Source of the DNA: Pseudomonas sp. CCC3.1
Lineage (GTDB): Bacteria > Pseudomonadota > Gammaproteobacteria > Pseudomonadales > Pseudomonadaceae
NCBI RefSeq assembly: GCF_034347405.1
Contig: NZ_CP133778.1
Span: 3,472,001-3,536,000, forward strand
DNA: 64,000 nucleotides
Reading direction: 5' to 3'
Below the pieces are notes generated by a model that made no database searches, had not been told where the DNA came from, and saw only the letters and a list, made by a program, of their open reading frames with translations. This document shows positions 52,983 to 61,379 of the stretch, piece by piece (the first letter of the stretch is position 1; every line of letters begins with the position of its first letter). The translations under genes were made by a program, and so were the position numbers.

Positions 52983-53528
52983 ATGTCCGATCTAATCGTA
53001 GTGGGATTTTCAGACACCGAAAAAGCCGATCGCGCCCTCACCAAAATGGTTTCGCTCAGCAAAGAACATTTGGTTGAGCTGGAAGACGCAGTCATTGTTG
53101 TGCGCAACGCCGAAGGCAAGATCCATATCAAACAAAGCGTCAACCTCACCGCAATCGGCGCCACTTCAGGCTTGGTCACTGGCGGCCTATGGGGCGCATT
53201 GGTCGGCCTGCTGTTTCTCAACCCATTGGCTGGTTTTGCCATTGGCGGCGCCTTGGGCGCTGGCACCGGCGCACTGTCGGGTTCGTTGAGCGACTACGGA
53301 ATTGACGACGACTTTATCAAGAAGTTGAGTGAGACCATCCCCAATGACTCTTCCGCGCTATTTGTGCTGTTGCGCAAATTCCAGCCGGAAAAAGTCCTGA
53401 AAGAGCTTGAAGATTCAGACTTCAAGGGCAAAGTGCTGCGTACCTCACTGTCGCCTGAGCAAGAGCAAAAACTTCAGGAAGCCCTGTCCAAGAACACCTT
53501 GACCGCCTCTGATTCTCTGACGGTTTAA
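52983..53528 (+). CDS. DUF1269 membrane-associated protein
   Basis: The 181-residue protein starts with a small ferredoxin-like domain (LIVVGFSDTEKADRALTKMV; DAVIVVRNAEGKIHIKQS), then a glycine-rich hydrophobic hairpin (GLVTGGLWGALVGLLFLNPL and GFAIGGALGAGTGALSGSL, residues about 62-102) and a charged C-terminal part. This is the DUF1269 layout. Its function is unknown; the glycine zipper suggests membrane insertion or self-assembly. The ATG at 52983 has AAGGA nine bases upstream. A strong terminator follows. Confidence 0.85.
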   Translation: MSDLIVVGFSDTEKADRALTKMVSLSKEHLVELEDAVIVVRNAEGKIHIKQSVNLTAIGATSGLVTGGLWGALVGLLFLNPLAGFAIGGALGAGTGALSGSLSDYGIDDDFIKKLSETIPNDSSALFVLLRKFQPEKVLKELEDSDFKGKVLRTSLSPEQEQKLQEALSKNTLTASDSLTV

Positions 53529-53542
53529 ACCTGTATCCCCCC

Positions 53543-53568
53543 GCCGGACAACTGCCTGTCCGGCTTTT
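53543..53568 (+). terminator. Rho-independent terminator after the DUF1269 gene
   Basis: GCCGGACA-ACTGCC-TGTCCGGC forms an 8-bp GC-rich stem with a six-base loop followed by TTTT, 15 bases after the DUF1269 stop. Confidence 0.85.
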
Positions 53569-53727
53569 CGACTGCGCGTACCGGGCAGTCGAAACCCTTA
53601 ACAAAAAAGCCCTGCAATGCCCATCTTCAGCAAACGCTCAAGCTCTGCGTGAGGACCTTCCCCTCTCCCGCTTGTGCTTGTTCAACACGCGTGCGAATCC
53701 GTGCCTGAATGTATTCAGGGCAGCGCC

Positions 53728-53870
53728 AGGGCCTGTACGAAATGTTTTCGAGCGAAGGTTAGGCAAGGCGAAAACAGGCAAGGAAGCGGAGTTTACGGGC
53801 TGTAAATGAGCATTCCGAGCCTGTTTTCAACGCCGCATAACCGAGCGTAGATACATTTGGTACAGAGCCT
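53728..53870. mobile_element. MITE-like 143-bp element with terminal inverted repeats
   Basis: Ends AGGGCCTGTACGAAATG and CATTTGGTACAGAGCCT are inverted repeats over 17 bases with three mismatches. The interior (GAGCGAAGGTTAGGCAAGGC and CAAGGAAGCGGAGTTTACGG) resembles a short repeat I recall in several P. fluorescens genomes. No ORF of its own is present, so it would need a transposase in trans. Confidence 0.65.
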
Positions 53871-54082
53871 AGCCTTATGCGCGAGCAGTGTTACTGTAGC
53901 CACGCCGTTAAGGTGAGGTTGATGGCTCTGCAACATGCCTCACCCGAGGCGGCTATGCTTAAATCGAATGAACCTAAAGACGCAAGAGTTGGGACCTCTC
54001 GCTCGGCAGATGCGGATTGCTGATAAAAAACTGACAGAGCAGCGCCAAGCCATTTTTCGATCCCGCTCACAGGAAGCCCACA

Positions 54083-55456
54083 ATGGTCCAAAGACAAGTC
54101 ATCAATGCTTCGGTCAGCCCAAAAGGCAGCCTGGAGACGCTTTCGCAACGTGAAGTGCAACAACTGAGCGAAGTCGGCTCAGGCAGCAGTTACACACTGT
54201 TCCGCCAATGCGTGCTCGCCATCCTCAACACTGGCGCGCATGTCGACAACGCTAAAACCATTCTTGAAGCCTACAAAGATTTCGAAGTCCGGATTCATCA
54301 GCAAGACCGTGGCGTACGCCTTGAGCTTCTCAATGCTCCGGCGGATGCCTTTGTCGACGGCGAAATGATCGCCAGCACCCGTGAGATGTTGTTCAGCGCC
54401 CTGCGCGATATTGTCTACACCCAGAGCGGCCTCGATAGCCCGCGCATTGACCTGAGCAGTTCAGCCGGCATCACCGACTATGTGTTCCATCTGCTGCGTA
54501 ATGCCCGCACCTTGCGCCCTGGAGTAGAACCCAAGATCGTGGTGTGTTGGGGTGGCCACTCGATCAACACCGAAGAATACAAATACACCAAGAAAGTCGG
54601 ACACGAACTGGGCTTGCGCAGCCTCGACATCTGCACCGGCTGCGGCCCTGGCGTGATGAAAGGCCCAATGAAAGGGGCAACCATTTCTCACGCCAAACAA
54701 CGCCTTACCGGCGGCCGTTATCTGGGCCTCACCGAGCCGGGCATTATTGCCGCCGAAGCCCCCAATCCGATCGTTAATGAGCTGGTGATCCTCCCAGACA
54801 TTGAAAAACGCCTCGAAGCGTTTGTGCGTGTCGGTCACGGCATCATCATCTTCCCTGGCGGCGCTGGCACGGCTGAAGAATTTCTGTATTTGCTCGGGAT
54901 CCTGATGCACCCGGACAACATCGACGTGCCCTTCCCGGTGATTTTGACCGGCCCCAAAGAAGCCGAACCGTACCTGCAACAATTGCATGAGTTTGTCGGC
55001 GCAACGCTGGGTGAGACTGCACAAAGCCACTACCAGATCATCATCGACAACCCGGCTGAAGTGGCGCGTCAAATGACCGCGGGCCTCAAGACGGTCAAAC
55101 AGTTCCGTCGCGAACGCAACGACGCCTTCCACTTCAACTGGTTATTGAAAATCGATGAGGGGTTCCAGCGCCCATTCGATCCGACGCACGCCAACATGGC
55201 CGACCTGCAATTGCGCAGCGACCTGCCACCACACGAACTGGCGATCAATTTGCGTCAAGCTTTTTCCGGGATTGTCGCAGGCAACGTCAAAGAGAAAGGT
55301 ATTCATCTGATCGAACAGCACGGCCCGTATGAGATCCACGGAGACCCTGCAATCATGAAACCGCTGGACAAACTGCTGCATGCGTTCGTCAAACAACACC
55401 GCATGAAACTGCCAGGCGGCGCGGCCTATGTGCCGTGCTATCGCGTCGTAAGCTAA
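54083..55456 (+). CDS. ppnN: Pyrimidine/purine nucleotide 5'-monophosphate nucleosidase PpnN
   Basis: The 457-residue protein has the three-part PpnN (YgdH) architecture: an N-terminal DUF4478 domain (residues about 1-135), a central LOG-like Rossmann domain with IIIFPGGAGTAEEFLYLLG, and a C-terminal DUF3412 domain. It cleaves nucleotide monophosphates to base and ribose-5-phosphate and is activated by (p)ppGpp in E. coli. The ATG has AGGA eight bases upstream. It is alone, between a MITE-like element and convergent DUF3087. Confidence 0.92.
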   Translation: MVQRQVINASVSPKGSLETLSQREVQQLSEVGSGSSYTLFRQCVLAILNTGAHVDNAKTILEAYKDFEVRIHQQDRGVRLELLNAPADAFVDGEMIASTREMLFSALRDIVYTQSGLDSPRIDLSSSAGITDYVFHLLRNARTLRPGVEPKIVVCWGGHSINTEEYKYTKKVGHELGLRSLDICTGCGPGVMKGPMKGATISHAKQRLTGGRYLGLTEPGIIAAEAPNPIVNELVILPDIEKRLEAFVRVGHGIIIFPGGAGTAEEFLYLLGILMHPDNIDVPFPVILTGPKEAEPYLQQLHEFVGATLGETAQSHYQIIIDNPAEVARQMTAGLKTVKQFRRERNDAFHFNWLLKIDEGFQRPFDPTHANMADLQLRSDLPPHELAINLRQAFSGIVAGNVKEKGIHLIEQHGPYEIHGDPAIMKPLDKLLHAFVKQHRMKLPGGAAYVPCYRVVS

Positions 55457-55534
55457 TCTGCCATCCCGAAGGGCTCGCTGAGCGAAAAGCGTTGCATCAT
55501 GCCCGCACCTCGCTTGGCTTGCCCATCCAAGGCA

Positions 55535-56068
55535 TCACTTCAATGGCGTGAACTGCTTCACCGCCTCAAGCCAGGCTGGATCAAGCCGGGTCTGTTCAGT
55601 GTCGATGTGCAGCGCTTGCAGACGCGCCTTGTGCAAGTCGATCTCGCGCACCATCTGGCTCAACGCACTGGAGTTGGCATCCAGTTGGTACATCTGGGTT
55701 ATGCCCAGGTGATAAAAACGCAGCAACTTCATGGCCGCGGTATCACCGGCCATCACGCCCGCCGTCACGTAATGCATCACATTGGTAACTTTCATCAGAC
55801 TGCGCTTGAGCTGCCATCCATAGACGGCGGGCGCCATCCAGGATTGCGACCAAAAAACGTAACGCACCAGCGCAAGGGTCATGACCAATGCAACTAGCAC
55901 ACCTGCCAGATTGAGCCGAAAGTTGTCGCCGTCCGCAACACCCAGCGACATGACCGCCAACCCGGAAATCACCATTGCCAACAACGCAAAGAGCAGCGCG
56001 ATATACAGCGTGCTGCGTCGGGTTTGCTGACGATAAACCTGGGGGCTGACCGGTTTTATTTCAAACAT
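55535..56068 (-). CDS. DUF3087 membrane protein
   Basis: The 177-residue protein has two membrane helices (about 23-43 and 53-73) after a basic N-terminal stretch (RQQTRRS), then a soluble helical tail ending PLK, as in DUF3087. The function is unknown. The ATG at 56068 follows a possible GTG one codon earlier; AGGAG is 13 and 10 bases away respectively, so the start is uncertain by one codon. It sits between the convergent ppnN gene and a GH19 gene on the same strand. Confidence 0.75.
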   Translation of the reverse strand: MFEIKPVSPQVYRQQTRRSTLYIALLFALLAMVISGLAVMSLGVADGDNFRLNLAGVLVALVMTLALVRYVFWSQSWMAPAVYGWQLKRSLMKVTNVMHYVTAGVMAGDTAAMKLLRFYHLGITQMYQLDANSSALSQMVREIDLHKARLQALHIDTEQTRLDPAWLEAVKQFTPLK

Positions 56069-56115
56069 CACGACAGTGTGGCTCCTGCGAGAATGGGGGC
56101 AATGTGCGCGGCATA

Positions 56116-56793
56116 TTACCCCAATAAACTCAGCGCCTCCTGATACACCTGCAAACGTTGGGCATGACCATTCAAACCACCATTGATGGCCTCGGTCACA
56201 CGTTCAAAATCATCGCCATCGGCCAGTACATTTAGGCCCCGCGACGCCCAATACCAGCCTGCGCTCTCCACTGCCCATTGCCATTCTTCCAACAGCTGTG
56301 GGGTCATGAGTAATCGCTCATCAGAAAACAGCGCAAGGCTGCACTGTTGATAGTTGCTCTTGCCGGTCACTTGAATCAAACCACGGCCTCGGTATAACCA
56401 CCCCTCCCCCGACAACTCGGAGCCATTGCCCAGCCGATCACTGTAAACCCGGTTGGCGATCGCTTCGGGCTTTCGGTGCAGTGATTGCGCGGCACTGTTA
56501 GGCATACGTCGCAAGCGACTGCCGTCCTTCACCAGGATGTATTTACCGGCAGAATCTTTCTCGGCGAAACGCCTGCCCCACGTCATGGCTAAACCGTCAG
56601 CACTGTAATTAAGGCTTTCGACCAGCAGGGTAAAACCGGCACTCTCGTGCCCGACTTGCGAAAGAAAAGCCGCCTGGCGCCGGGGGGTATCAATCTGATA
56701 CCGGTCAGTCGCCGCGTTCAGAAAGGGTAAATAAATATCAACAAACTGTGCGCTCTTGGGAAACAGCTGCAACATGATTTCTCGGGTCAACAT
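56116..56793 (-). CDS. GH19 family lysozyme/chitinase-like hydrolase
   Basis: The 225-residue protein shows the GH19 fold signatures FLSQVGHESAGF (catalytic Glu50), LYRGRGLIQVTGKSNYQ and AINGGLNGHAQRL. Bacterial GH19 proteins of this size are endolysins of phages and tailocins that cut peptidoglycan. No signal peptide is present. No holin, spanin or phage structural gene is nearby, so it may be an isolated lysin, a prophage remnant, or an effector that needs another export route. Confidence 0.83.
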   Translation of the reverse strand: MLTREIMLQLFPKSAQFVDIYLPFLNAATDRYQIDTPRRQAAFLSQVGHESAGFTLLVESLNYSADGLAMTWGRRFAEKDSAGKYILVKDGSRLRRMPNSAAQSLHRKPEAIANRVYSDRLGNGSELSGEGWLYRGRGLIQVTGKSNYQQCSLALFSDERLLMTPQLLEEWQWAVESAGWYWASRGLNVLADGDDFERVTEAINGGLNGHAQRLQVYQEALSLLG

Positions 56794-56944
56794 CGTAGTT
56801 CACTCTTGATTAATAATTTCAAAAGTGAAGCACTTCCGGTCTTTTAAAACTCTAGCCAAACACTTAAATAGAATTAACCCACCGGCAATGCAGAATCAAC
56901 TGACACACTTTCTTAACGCTGCCCCTGTATCTCGGCACCACGCA

Positions 56945-57493
56945 TCAGCCCTCGTGACTTTCCTCAAGCAAACGCCGAATAAACTGTTCCTGCTGCTGAT
57001 ACTGTCCTTCACCAAAATGGCTCGCTCGAACCTGCCCCTTGGCATCGACAAAGTAGTGAGCGGGCCAGTATTGATTATTAAATGCGCGCCAGATCACGTG
57101 GTTATTGTCGATAGCCACCGGATATTCAATACCGAGTTTCTTCACCTGCTGGCGTACGTTATCGACCACTCTTTCGTAGTCAAACTCAGGTGTATGGACG
57201 CCAATCACCACCAGCCCGTCTTTTTGGTACTTTTTCGCCCACTGATTGACATACGGCAAACTGCGCTGGCAATTGATGCAGTCATACGTCCAAAAGTCCA
57301 CCAGCACCACTTTGCCGCGCAACGACTCACGCGTCAGTGCCGGGGAGTTCAACCATTCAACTGCGCCCGACAACTGCGGCATCAGCGGGCCGCTCTGCTC
57401 GGCCGCGAACGTGCCTGAGCTCGCGGCCATAAAAGCGCTCAGCAGCATCGCCCAGCGCACCACTGCGCCCATGCCTGAAAACCTGACAACCAT
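56945..57493 (-). CDS. Periplasmic thioredoxin-fold protein (DipZ/TlpA-like)
   Basis: The 182-residue protein has a signal peptide (residues 1-31, cleaved near TFAA) and a thioredoxin-like domain whose motif is C72-I-N-C75 in DFWTYDCINCQRSLP. This WTY.CINC form characterises the periplasmic domain of DipZ (CcdA-TlpA fusions); here there is no CcdA membrane domain. It may reduce or oxidise periplasmic thiols. GGGGG lies seven bases before the ATG. It starts three bases after the DUF2790 stop, so the two are one operon. Confidence 0.82.
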   Translation of the reverse strand: MVVRFSGMGAVVRWAMLLSAFMAASSGTFAAEQSGPLMPQLSGAVEWLNSPALTRESLRGKVVLVDFWTYDCINCQRSLPYVNQWAKKYQKDGLVVIGVHTPEFDYERVVDNVRQQVKKLGIEYPVAIDNNHVIWRAFNNQYWPAHYFVDAKGQVRASHFGEGQYQQQEQFIRRLLEESHEG

Positions 57494-57496
57494 GGG

Positions 57497-57760
57497 TTAG
57501 CCCCCTTCATTGCAGTCTTGGGAGACTTTCAGGTAATTGAGCACATGCGTCTGTCCTTGAGAATCCAGGTACGTCATGTGCGACTTCACCACTTGGCAGT
57601 CAGTGCCCGGATCTTCATTGATGGCCAACACCTTCTTCACATCCAGATGCGTGCCATACGTGTAGTTTTGCGACGCCGGTGCCTCCTGCGCCTGTGCGGC
57701 GAGGGTGAAAACACTCAGGGCGGCAAACACACTGGCGACACAGGCGATTTTAATGTTCAT
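57497..57760 (-). CDS. DUF2790 small exported protein
   Basis: The 87-residue protein has a signal peptide (1-24, ending AQAQ) and the DUF2790 core YTYGTHLDVKKVLAI...CQVVKSHMTYLDSQG with two cysteines. These Pseudomonas-specific proteins often respond to copper or envelope stress, but their role is unknown. GAGGA precedes the ATG by seven bases; upstream in-frame codons belong to the promoter region. Divergent from the two-component genes. Confidence 0.85.
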   Translation of the reverse strand: MNIKIACVASVFAALSVFTLAAQAQEAPASQNYTYGTHLDVKKVLAINEDPGTDCQVVKSHMTYLDSQGQTHVLNYLKVSQDCNEGG

Positions 57761-57880
57761 GGTCAGTTCCTCACAGGCTCGAGACCCACTGCCTCGATGG
57801 AACCTATTCAAAGCCCGCGAGGTATCGCCAATGTGTCGAGAAACCTGAAGGATGACTCCTTGCGTATCAGAACGGCCGAC

Positions 57881-57970
57881 AGATACAACACGATACATTG
57901 CGACCATTCAGGGCCGTGGCACGGTGCCAGGACTTTTACTTCGCCGTGTATCTGTAAATCCTTAGATACA
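57881..57970. promoter_or_regulatory. AGATACA repeats upstream of the two-component operon
   Basis: TGTATCT at 57947-57953 and AGATACA at 57964-57970 form an inverted repeat with a 10-base spacer. A further direct AGATACA is at 57881-57887. They sit in the divergent region between the DUF2790 gene and the response-regulator gene, where an OmpR-type regulator would bind. The link is inference. Confidence 0.4.
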
Positions 57971-58049
57971 CTGGAATACAAAGGCCTGCAGGCAAGGGAA
58001 TGGTGTCTGGCTATGATGCACAACCAATCAATCGCGAGAGAGCAAAGCC

Positions 58050-58790
58050 ATGGAGCATGTCGATCACATTCTGATCGTCGACGACGATCGTGAGATCCGC
58101 GAACTGGTGGGTAATTACCTGAAAAAAAACGGCCTGCGCACCACCGTGGTCGCAGACGGCAGGCAAATGCGCAGTTTTCTGGAAGGCACGCCGGTGGATC
58201 TGATCGTGCTGGACATCATGATGCCCGGTGACGATGGCTTATTGCTCTGCCGCGAACTGCGAGCCGGCAAGCACAAGACCACGCCCGTCTTGATGCTGAC
58301 CGCACGCAGCGACGAAACCGATCGCATTATCGGCCTCGAAATGGGCGCCGACGATTACCTGGTCAAACCGTTCGCCGCCCGCGAACTGCTGGCGCGGATC
58401 AACGCCGTACTGCGCCGTACGCGTATGTTGCCTCCCAACTTGCAGGTCACTGACAGTGGCAGCCTGCTGGCCTTCGGCCGCTGGCGTCTGGATACCTCAG
58501 CGCGTCACTTGCTGGATCAGGACGACACCATGGTCGCCCTCAGCGGCGCCGAATACCGCCTGTTGCGGGTGTTTCTTGATCATCCGCAGCGGGTCCTCAG
58601 CCGCGATCAATTGCTCAACTTGACCCAAGGCCGTGACGCTGATCTGTTTGATCGTTCCATCGACTTGCTGGTCAGCCGCCTGCGTCAACGCTTGCTGGAC
58701 GACGCCCGCGAACCGGCCTGTATCAAAACCGTACGCAACGAAGGTTATGTATTTTCATTGCCGGTGAAAATCCTCGGTGCGTCAGCATGA
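58050..58790 (+). CDS. OmpR-family response regulator
   Basis: The 246-residue regulator has a receiver domain with the acidic pocket ILIVDDD (Asp11-13), phospho-acceptor D55 in LIVLDIMMPG, conserved Thr/Lys (LTARS; K106 in YLVKPFAAREL), and a winged HTH (ALSGAEYRLLRVFLDHPQRV; DRSIDLLVSRLRQRL; CIKTVRNEGYVF). It is coupled by ATGA to the kinase gene. The start MEHVDHILIV follows GAGAGCAAAGCC. It probably regulates genes next to it, such as the DUF2790-thioredoxin pair. Confidence 0.92.
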   Translation: MEHVDHILIVDDDREIRELVGNYLKKNGLRTTVVADGRQMRSFLEGTPVDLIVLDIMMPGDDGLLLCRELRAGKHKTTPVLMLTARSDETDRIIGLEMGADDYLVKPFAARELLARINAVLRRTRMLPPNLQVTDSGSLLAFGRWRLDTSARHLLDQDDTMVALSGAEYRLLRVFLDHPQRVLSRDQLLNLTQGRDADLFDRSIDLLVSRLRQRLLDDAREPACIKTVRNEGYVFSLPVKILGASA

Positions 58791-60094
58791 TCAAACATCT
58801 GCGCTGGCCAAAAACCCTGGCATCACAACTGTCATTGATCTTTTTGGTGAGCCTGTTACTGGCCAACGGGCTTTCGTTCAGCGTGCAGTTCTATGAGCGC
58901 TATCTGACCACTCGTTCGACCATGCTCGGCAATATGGAAAACGATGTCTCGACCTCGATTGCCATCCTCGACCGCCTGCCTGCCGAAGAGCGCCCGGAGT
59001 GGCTCAAGCGCCTTGACCGGCAAAATTATCGGTACCTGCTGAGCAAGGGCGACACAGGCGTGCCCATGGACACGCAAGACCCGCCGATGTCGGCCACCTC
59101 AATCAAAGACATGCTGGGCCAGCATTACCCGCTGACATTTGCCGAGATTCCGGGGGTGCGCCCGCACTATCAGGTGCTCTTGCAGTTGGCTGATGGCAAC
59201 CCCGTGACGATTGACGTTCATCCATCTGCCATACCGGTGGCCTTGTGGCTACCGGTGGTGCTGGTGCTGCAACTGGCGTTGCTGCTGGGCTGCACCTGGA
59301 TGGCGGTCAGACTGGCGATACGCCCGCTAACCCAGCTCTCACGCGCCGTAGAAAGCCTTGATCCCAATGCCCGCATCAAGCGTCTGGACGAAAACGGCCC
59401 CACCGAAGTCGCACATGCGGCCGCAGCGTTTAATGCCATGCAGCAACGCATCGCCGACTACCTCAAAGAACGCATGCACATTCTGGCTGCCATTTCACAT
59501 GACTTACAGACCCCGATTACCCGCATGAAACTGCGCGCCGAGTTTATGGACGATTCGGTGGAGCGTGACAAATTGCAGAGCGATCTGAGTGAGATGGAAC
59601 ACCTGGTGCGCGAAGGCGTGGCGTATGCCCGCAGCGTGCATGGATCGACCGAAGTCAACTGCCGGCTGGACCTGGACGCCTTTGTCGACAGCATCGTGTT
59701 TGACTATCAGGACGTGGGCAAAGAGGTTAAGCGCAGCGGCCGCTACGGCGCTCCTATCGACACTCGTCCCCATGCGCTGCGCCGGGTATTGATCAACTTG
59801 CTGGACAACGCCCTGAAATTTTCCGGGGCGGCTGAACTGGTGGTGAGCGCCGAGGCCGACGGCAGCGTATCGATCAAGGTGCTGGATCGCGGGACGGGCA
59901 TTCCTGCCGATGAGCTGGATGACGTGCTAAAACCGTTTTACCGAGTGGAAAGCTCACGCAACCGCGACACCGGAGGCACTGGCCTGGGGCTGGCCATTGC
60001 TCAGCAATTGGCATTGGCGCTGGGCGGCTCGCTCAGTTTGAGCCAGCGCGAAGGGGGTGGGTTGTGTGCACAACTCTTAGTGCCGGCTGAGTAA
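58787..60094 (+). CDS. EnvZ-like sensor histidine kinase
   Basis: The 435-residue kinase has a first membrane helix at about 14-36, a periplasmic sensor (37-150), a second helix near 152-175, a HAMP linker, the phospho-acceptor H238 in LAAISHDLQTPITRMK and an HATPase domain (LINLLDNALKFS; DRGTGIPADELDDVLKPFYR; GGTGLGLAIAQQLA). The start codon overlaps the regulator stop by four bases. The signal is unknown; the sensor part is too short for a PAS-based cytoplasmic sensor. Confidence 0.92.
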   Translation: MIKHLRWPKTLASQLSLIFLVSLLLANGLSFSVQFYERYLTTRSTMLGNMENDVSTSIAILDRLPAEERPEWLKRLDRQNYRYLLSKGDTGVPMDTQDPPMSATSIKDMLGQHYPLTFAEIPGVRPHYQVLLQLADGNPVTIDVHPSAIPVALWLPVVLVLQLALLLGCTWMAVRLAIRPLTQLSRAVESLDPNARIKRLDENGPTEVAHAAAAFNAMQQRIADYLKERMHILAAISHDLQTPITRMKLRAEFMDDSVERDKLQSDLSEMEHLVREGVAYARSVHGSTEVNCRLDLDAFVDSIVFDYQDVGKEVKRSGRYGAPIDTRPHALRRVLINLLDNALKFSGAAELVVSAEADGSVSIKVLDRGTGIPADELDDVLKPFYRVESSRNRDTGGTGLGLAIAQQLALALGGSLSLSQREGGGLCAQLLVPAE

Positions 60095-60171
60095 ACGATG
60101 GCGTGTGAAGAAGCTATAAACCCGCGCAAGCTGCTGGACGCACAGCCCTCAGCCCCCCAATCGCGCGCCCA

Positions 60172-60582
60172 TTATGGCGTTTCAGAACGGGAGCGCACAG
60201 GCAGCGCCTGCGCAATGCCAAACACCACTTCCATCATCGTAAACAGCAAAATCAGGTAACTCGCACCCTGACTCACTGCATACACCTGCCAGACCGCAAA
60301 CAGCACTCTGGCGCCAACATCGTAATAACCCACTTGCCGACTGGCATGGCGTACACGCCATAACGACCACACCACCACAACGCTGCCCAGCAAGTTAGCC
60401 AGCATCATCTGGGTCGCATCCATTGCCGGAAAACCACGCTCAAGCCCCAGGTGTGCAGACACTGTGCCAAGCACACTGAGCACCAGCGCCGCCGTCCAGG
60501 GCGTCATGAAACCGGCTGTTACGATTAAGTCATACCAAGCGCTGGCTCGAACAATTCTCAGGTTGCTGGTTGAGTCGATCAT
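60172..60582 (-). CDS. Small four-helix membrane protein of unknown function
   Basis: The 136-residue protein has four hydrophobic helices (about 16-38, 56-78, 86-104, 108-126) and a short polar C terminus. It is not recognised as a named family. It is transcribed away from the MerR gene, and a MerR-type promoter with a long spacer points at it, so it is the probable target of that regulator. Confidence 0.6.
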   Translation of the reverse strand: MIDSTSNLRIVRASAWYDLIVTAGFMTPWTAALVLSVLGTVSAHLGLERGFPAMDATQMMLANLLGSVVVVWSLWRVRHASRQVGYYDVGARVLFAVWQVYAVSQGASYLILLFTMMEVVFGIAQALPVRSRSETP

Positions 60583-60613
60583 TGCCTTCCCTCACTATCA
60601 AAAAAGCCAGCCT

Positions 60614-60641
60614 AAACCCTGGACTTAAGTCCAGAGTCAAC
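60614..60641 (-). promoter_or_regulatory. MerR-type promoter: long-spacer site with central palindrome
   Basis: On the minus strand TTGACT (60636-60641) is followed 20 bases later by TAGGCT. The spacer is almost filled by the perfect palindrome CTGGACTTAAGTCCAG (60619-60634). Suboptimal 19-20-base spacers overlapping a palindrome are the hallmark of MerR-activated promoters. It points to the membrane protein gene at 60172-60582 as target of the divergent MerR regulator. Confidence 0.65.
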
Positions 60642-60658
60642 ATGCGTGAGAGAACACA

Positions 60659-61021
60659 ATGAAGATCGGGCAAGTCGCCAAGTTGACCGGTACAAGCCCG
60701 GATGCCTTGCGCTTTTACGAAGAGAAAGGGCTGATTGACTCAACCCGCAGCGCCAACGGTTATCGCTGCTACGCACCCGAGACGGTGCAATTGGTGGGGT
60801 ATATCAAGACAGCGCAGCAACTGGGCTTTTCATTGGCCGAAATAGGCGAAAACCTGCCCATGCTGTGGTCTTCAACACAGGAGCCGCAAGCGTTGCTGGC
60901 GCAGATATTTACTCAGAAGCTGCAGATTCTTGATCAACGCATCGCGCAGATGCAGCAACTGCGAAGTGCTTTGGCAGAGCGGGCACAACAGGTATGCCCG
61001 CTGCTGAATGAAGGTCGCTGA
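60659..61021 (+). CDS. MerR family transcriptional regulator
   Basis: The 120-residue regulator has the N-terminal winged HTH (MKIGQVAKLTGTSPDALRFY; EEKGLID; NGYRCYAPETV) and a dimerisation helix (QILDQRIAQMQQLRSALAER). Only two cysteines are present (RCYAP and QVCPLL), so it is not a SoxR-type iron-sulfur protein and probably not a standard metal-sensing CueR. The ATG lies in the divergent region carrying the MerR-type promoter. The inducer is unknown. Confidence 0.85.
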   Translation: MKIGQVAKLTGTSPDALRFYEEKGLIDSTRSANGYRCYAPETVQLVGYIKTAQQLGFSLAEIGENLPMLWSSTQEPQALLAQIFTQKLQILDQRIAQMQQLRSALAERAQQVCPLLNEGR

Positions 61022-61105
61022 TCAACCCGGCGGAATGGTCGCCAAAATACCGATACCGATGGTCAGTACTAAAAAACCACCTAAAAACCATGCCATCTTG
61101 CCCAT
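61022..61105 (-). CDS. Putative 27-residue single-helix membrane peptide
   Basis: A 27-codon frame reads MGKMAWFLGGFLVLTIGIGI and ends LATIPPG. It has one membrane helix and a positive N-terminal end. GACGGGG lies seven bases before the ATG, which is unusually good for so small a frame, and the stop touches the MerR stop codon from the opposite side. It is too short for standard gene finders. It could be a small subunit of a membrane complex in the style of CydX or AcrZ; the function is unknown. Confidence 0.5.
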   Translation of the reverse strand: MGKMAWFLGGFLVLTIGIGILATIPPG

Positions 61106-61379
61106 AACAGTACCCCGTCAAACATTCGTAATAAAACAGGTGCAGAACATCGGCTGACAACCCGCGAGTGATGTGTTGGTCTCGCGTTATTGCCTGTCTC
61201 GAAAGGTTGGAAAGCATTTTGCACCTTGATCTGCACTCATAACAGACGCAGATAAAGCCAAAAAATACGGATCAGTTGCCCTGTCGGGGGCTGGAGTTGC
61301 CATCCATGGCACTCAACAGGAGAAGCGTTACACGCGGAGCACGATGTGCCGGAGAGTGGCGATCAGATGAACTGAGCCG

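Noticed and set aside
57808..58023. 71-codon minus-strand frame upstream of the response regulator
   Set aside because: It covers the divergent promoter region and has no conserved features or ribosome-binding site.
60909..61217. 102-codon minus-strand frame overlapping the MerR gene
   Set aside because: Half of it is antisense to MerR, and a shorter frame in another phase (61022-61105) has a better ribosome-binding site and a sensible protein.
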